Both the position numbers and the translations under genes were made by a program. 64,000 bases of DNA from Lotus japonicus (Eukaryota > Streptophyta > Magnoliopsida > Fabales > Fabaceae). This document shows, one piece after another, positions 62,877-64,000 of this stretch; the stretch's first letter is position 1; every line of letters starts with the position of its first letter. The stretch is taken from positions 41,937,176-42,001,175 of the forward strand of contig NC_080046.1 of NCBI RefSeq assembly GCF_012489685.1. Reading direction: 5' to 3'. The notes below the pieces were generated by a model. That model did not search any database and was not told the origin of the DNA. It saw only the letters and a list, made by a program, of their open reading frames with translations.

Positions 62877-64000
62877 GCCTGGAGGCGAAGTTGGCTTTGG
62901 TGGGAACGAAAAGGGTAAAATTGTTGGTACTGGTACTATTTGTGTAGATAGTAGTCCATGCATTGATAATGTTTTATTGGTAGACGGCTTAACTCATAAC
63001 TTATTGTCTATAAATCAATTAGCTGACAAGGGTTATGATGTTATTTTCAATCAAATTTCTTGCAGAGCTGTAAGTCAGACCGATGGCTCTGTTCTGTTTA
63101 ACAGCAAGAGGAAGAACAACATTTATAAGATCAGATTGTCTGAGTTGGAAGCTCAGAATGTGAAGTGCCTTCTTTCTGTTAATGAGGAGCAGTGGGTATG
63201 GCATAGACGGTTAGGGCATGCCAGTATGAGAAAGATTTCTCAACTGAGCAAGCTAAACCTTGTCAGGGGCTTACCCAATCTGAAGTTCGCTTCAGACGCT
63301 CTTTGTGAAGCATGTCAGAAAGGAAAATTCACAAAAGTCCCTTTCAAGGCAAAGAATGTTGTCTCAACCTCAAGGCCATTGGAACTTCTGCATATCGACC
63401 TGTTTGGACCAGTGAAAACTGAGTCTATAGGTGGCAAGAGATATGGGATGGTCATCGTTGACGACTATAGCCGCTGTACATGGGTAAAATTTCTATCCCG
63501 CAAGGATGAGTCTCATTCTGTGTTCTCTACCTTCATAGACCAAGTGCAAAACGAGAAGGCTTGTAGGATTGTGCGTGTCAGAAGTGACCATGGTGGAGAG
63601 TTTGAGAATGACAAGTTTGAGAGTCTATTTGATTCCTATGGAATTGTACATGATTTCTCTTGTCCCAGAACTCCTCAACAAAATGGTGTTGTTGAGAGGA
63701 AGAACAAAACTCTTCAGGAGATGGGTAGAACCATGCTCCAAGAAACTGGCATGGGTAAGCACGTTTGGGCAGAGGCAGTAAACACAGCGTGTTACATTCA
63801 GAACAGAATCTCAGTGAGACCAATTCTGAATAAGACTCCTTATGAATTGTGGAAGAATATAAAACCCAACATCTCTTACTTTCATCCTTTTGGTTGTGTT
63901 TGTTATGTTCTTAACACTAAGGATATATTGCATAAATTTGATGCTAAGTCTTCTAAATGTCTATTACTTGGTTACTCTGATAGATCTAAAGGTTTCAGAT
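62716..64000 (+). CDS. pol: Pol polyprotein of Sirevirus 3 (protease and integrase part, truncated by window end)
   Basis: The frame is open from 62716 (after a TAA at 62713) to the window end. Protease has WYLDSGCSRHMTG (62806). The pre-integrase zinc finger has HRRLGHASMRKI ... CEACQKGK (about 63199-63320). The integrase core has HIDLFGP (about 63390), VRSDHGGEFEN (about 63577) and NGVVERKNKT (about 63682), that is D, D and E, then the region before RT. No ATG suits an independent start, so expression by recoding from gag is likely. RT and RNase H lie beyond the window. Confidence 0.9.

Larger units (their letters stand above)
59685..64000 (+). mobile_element. Sirevirus 3: Ty1/copia element, 5' part (runs off the window)
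   Basis: 5' LTR, canonical PBS, open gag and the open first part of pol. It is a relative of Sirevirus 1: same LTR ends (TGTAAGATCAAG ... TACCTTCA), similar gag and pol. It is inserted in the Sirevirus-2-type LTR in the plus direction, and the left target-site copy would be ACAGA (59680-59684). No coding break is visible in the part present. Confidence 0.92.

Overview
The window is nuclear DNA of a flowering plant, most likely a legume. This is judged from plant-type split genes, a CYP71-type P450, Sirevirus, Tat and Athila retrotransposons, MULE/Stowaway/hAT-like MITEs and Helitron-like ends; the family-level call is inference. There is no intact ordinary host gene. Host-gene remnants are a calreticulin-like scrap (489-545), a P450 first exon on the minus strand (28329-29649) broken by a MITE and a stop, and a frameshifted mitochondrial-carrier exon (57497-57665). 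Nearly everything else is transposable elements nested in one another. LAYOUT, LEFT: 790-1935 is a low-complexity remnant that opens with GGTCCCTAACC motifs. A minus-strand Ty3/gypsy (Tat-type) remnant follows (about 1936-5935). It keeps a 3' LTR, an accessory gene that runs antisense to the element (2876-5072, decayed) and the end of integrase. It is joined to the 3' part of an old plus-strand Sirevirus (from about 5936), whose 3' LTR starts at 6698 and truly ends at 27972. A younger Sirevirus (minus strand, 7189-20651, 5-bp TSD AAGTT) sits inside that LTR and itself carries a 1273-bp MULE-type element (8721-9993, 9-bp TSD). The whole segment from about 5148 is a three-unit direct tandem array: unit 1 holds the full-length Sirevirus, while units 2 and 3 (about 3.48 kb each) hold a solo LTR at the identical insertion site. 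MIDDLE: after the P450 remnant, a full-length Tat-type element (30269-49340, TSD ATAAT) contains a nested 8.5-kb Athila-like element (34757-43288, TSD GCACG). The latter has lost all of pol but keeps a gag-like ORF, an intact 415-aa accessory ORF and two arrays of GCTTAAGC palindromes. The Tat element carries an antisense, intron-containing accessory gene (45572-48218) with its own TATA box. RIGHT: the Tat element landed in the 5' end of a Helitron-like sequence. Beyond it lie AT-rich minisatellites, a second Helitron-like 5' end, a minus-strand Helitron-like element (about 51455-57308), two 182-bp MULE-MITEs, a Stowaway MITE with a SINE-like insert, and microsatellites. Last come an old LTR fragment (59122-59684) and the first 4.3 kb of another Sirevirus (59685 to the window end) with uninterrupted gag and pol frames. 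HOW IT WORKS TOGETHER: gag, protease, integrase, RT and RNase H of each family are the usual retrotransposition machinery. The recurring theme is an extra gene between pol and the 3' LTR in three lineages (Sirevirus, Athila-like, Tat), each with promoter-like or splice signals of its own. The most notable observations are the triplicated solo-LTR array, the split antisense accessory gene shared by two Tat-type elements, the pol-less Athila-like element with its palindrome arrays, and the gag/protease frame overlap shared by two Sireviruses.
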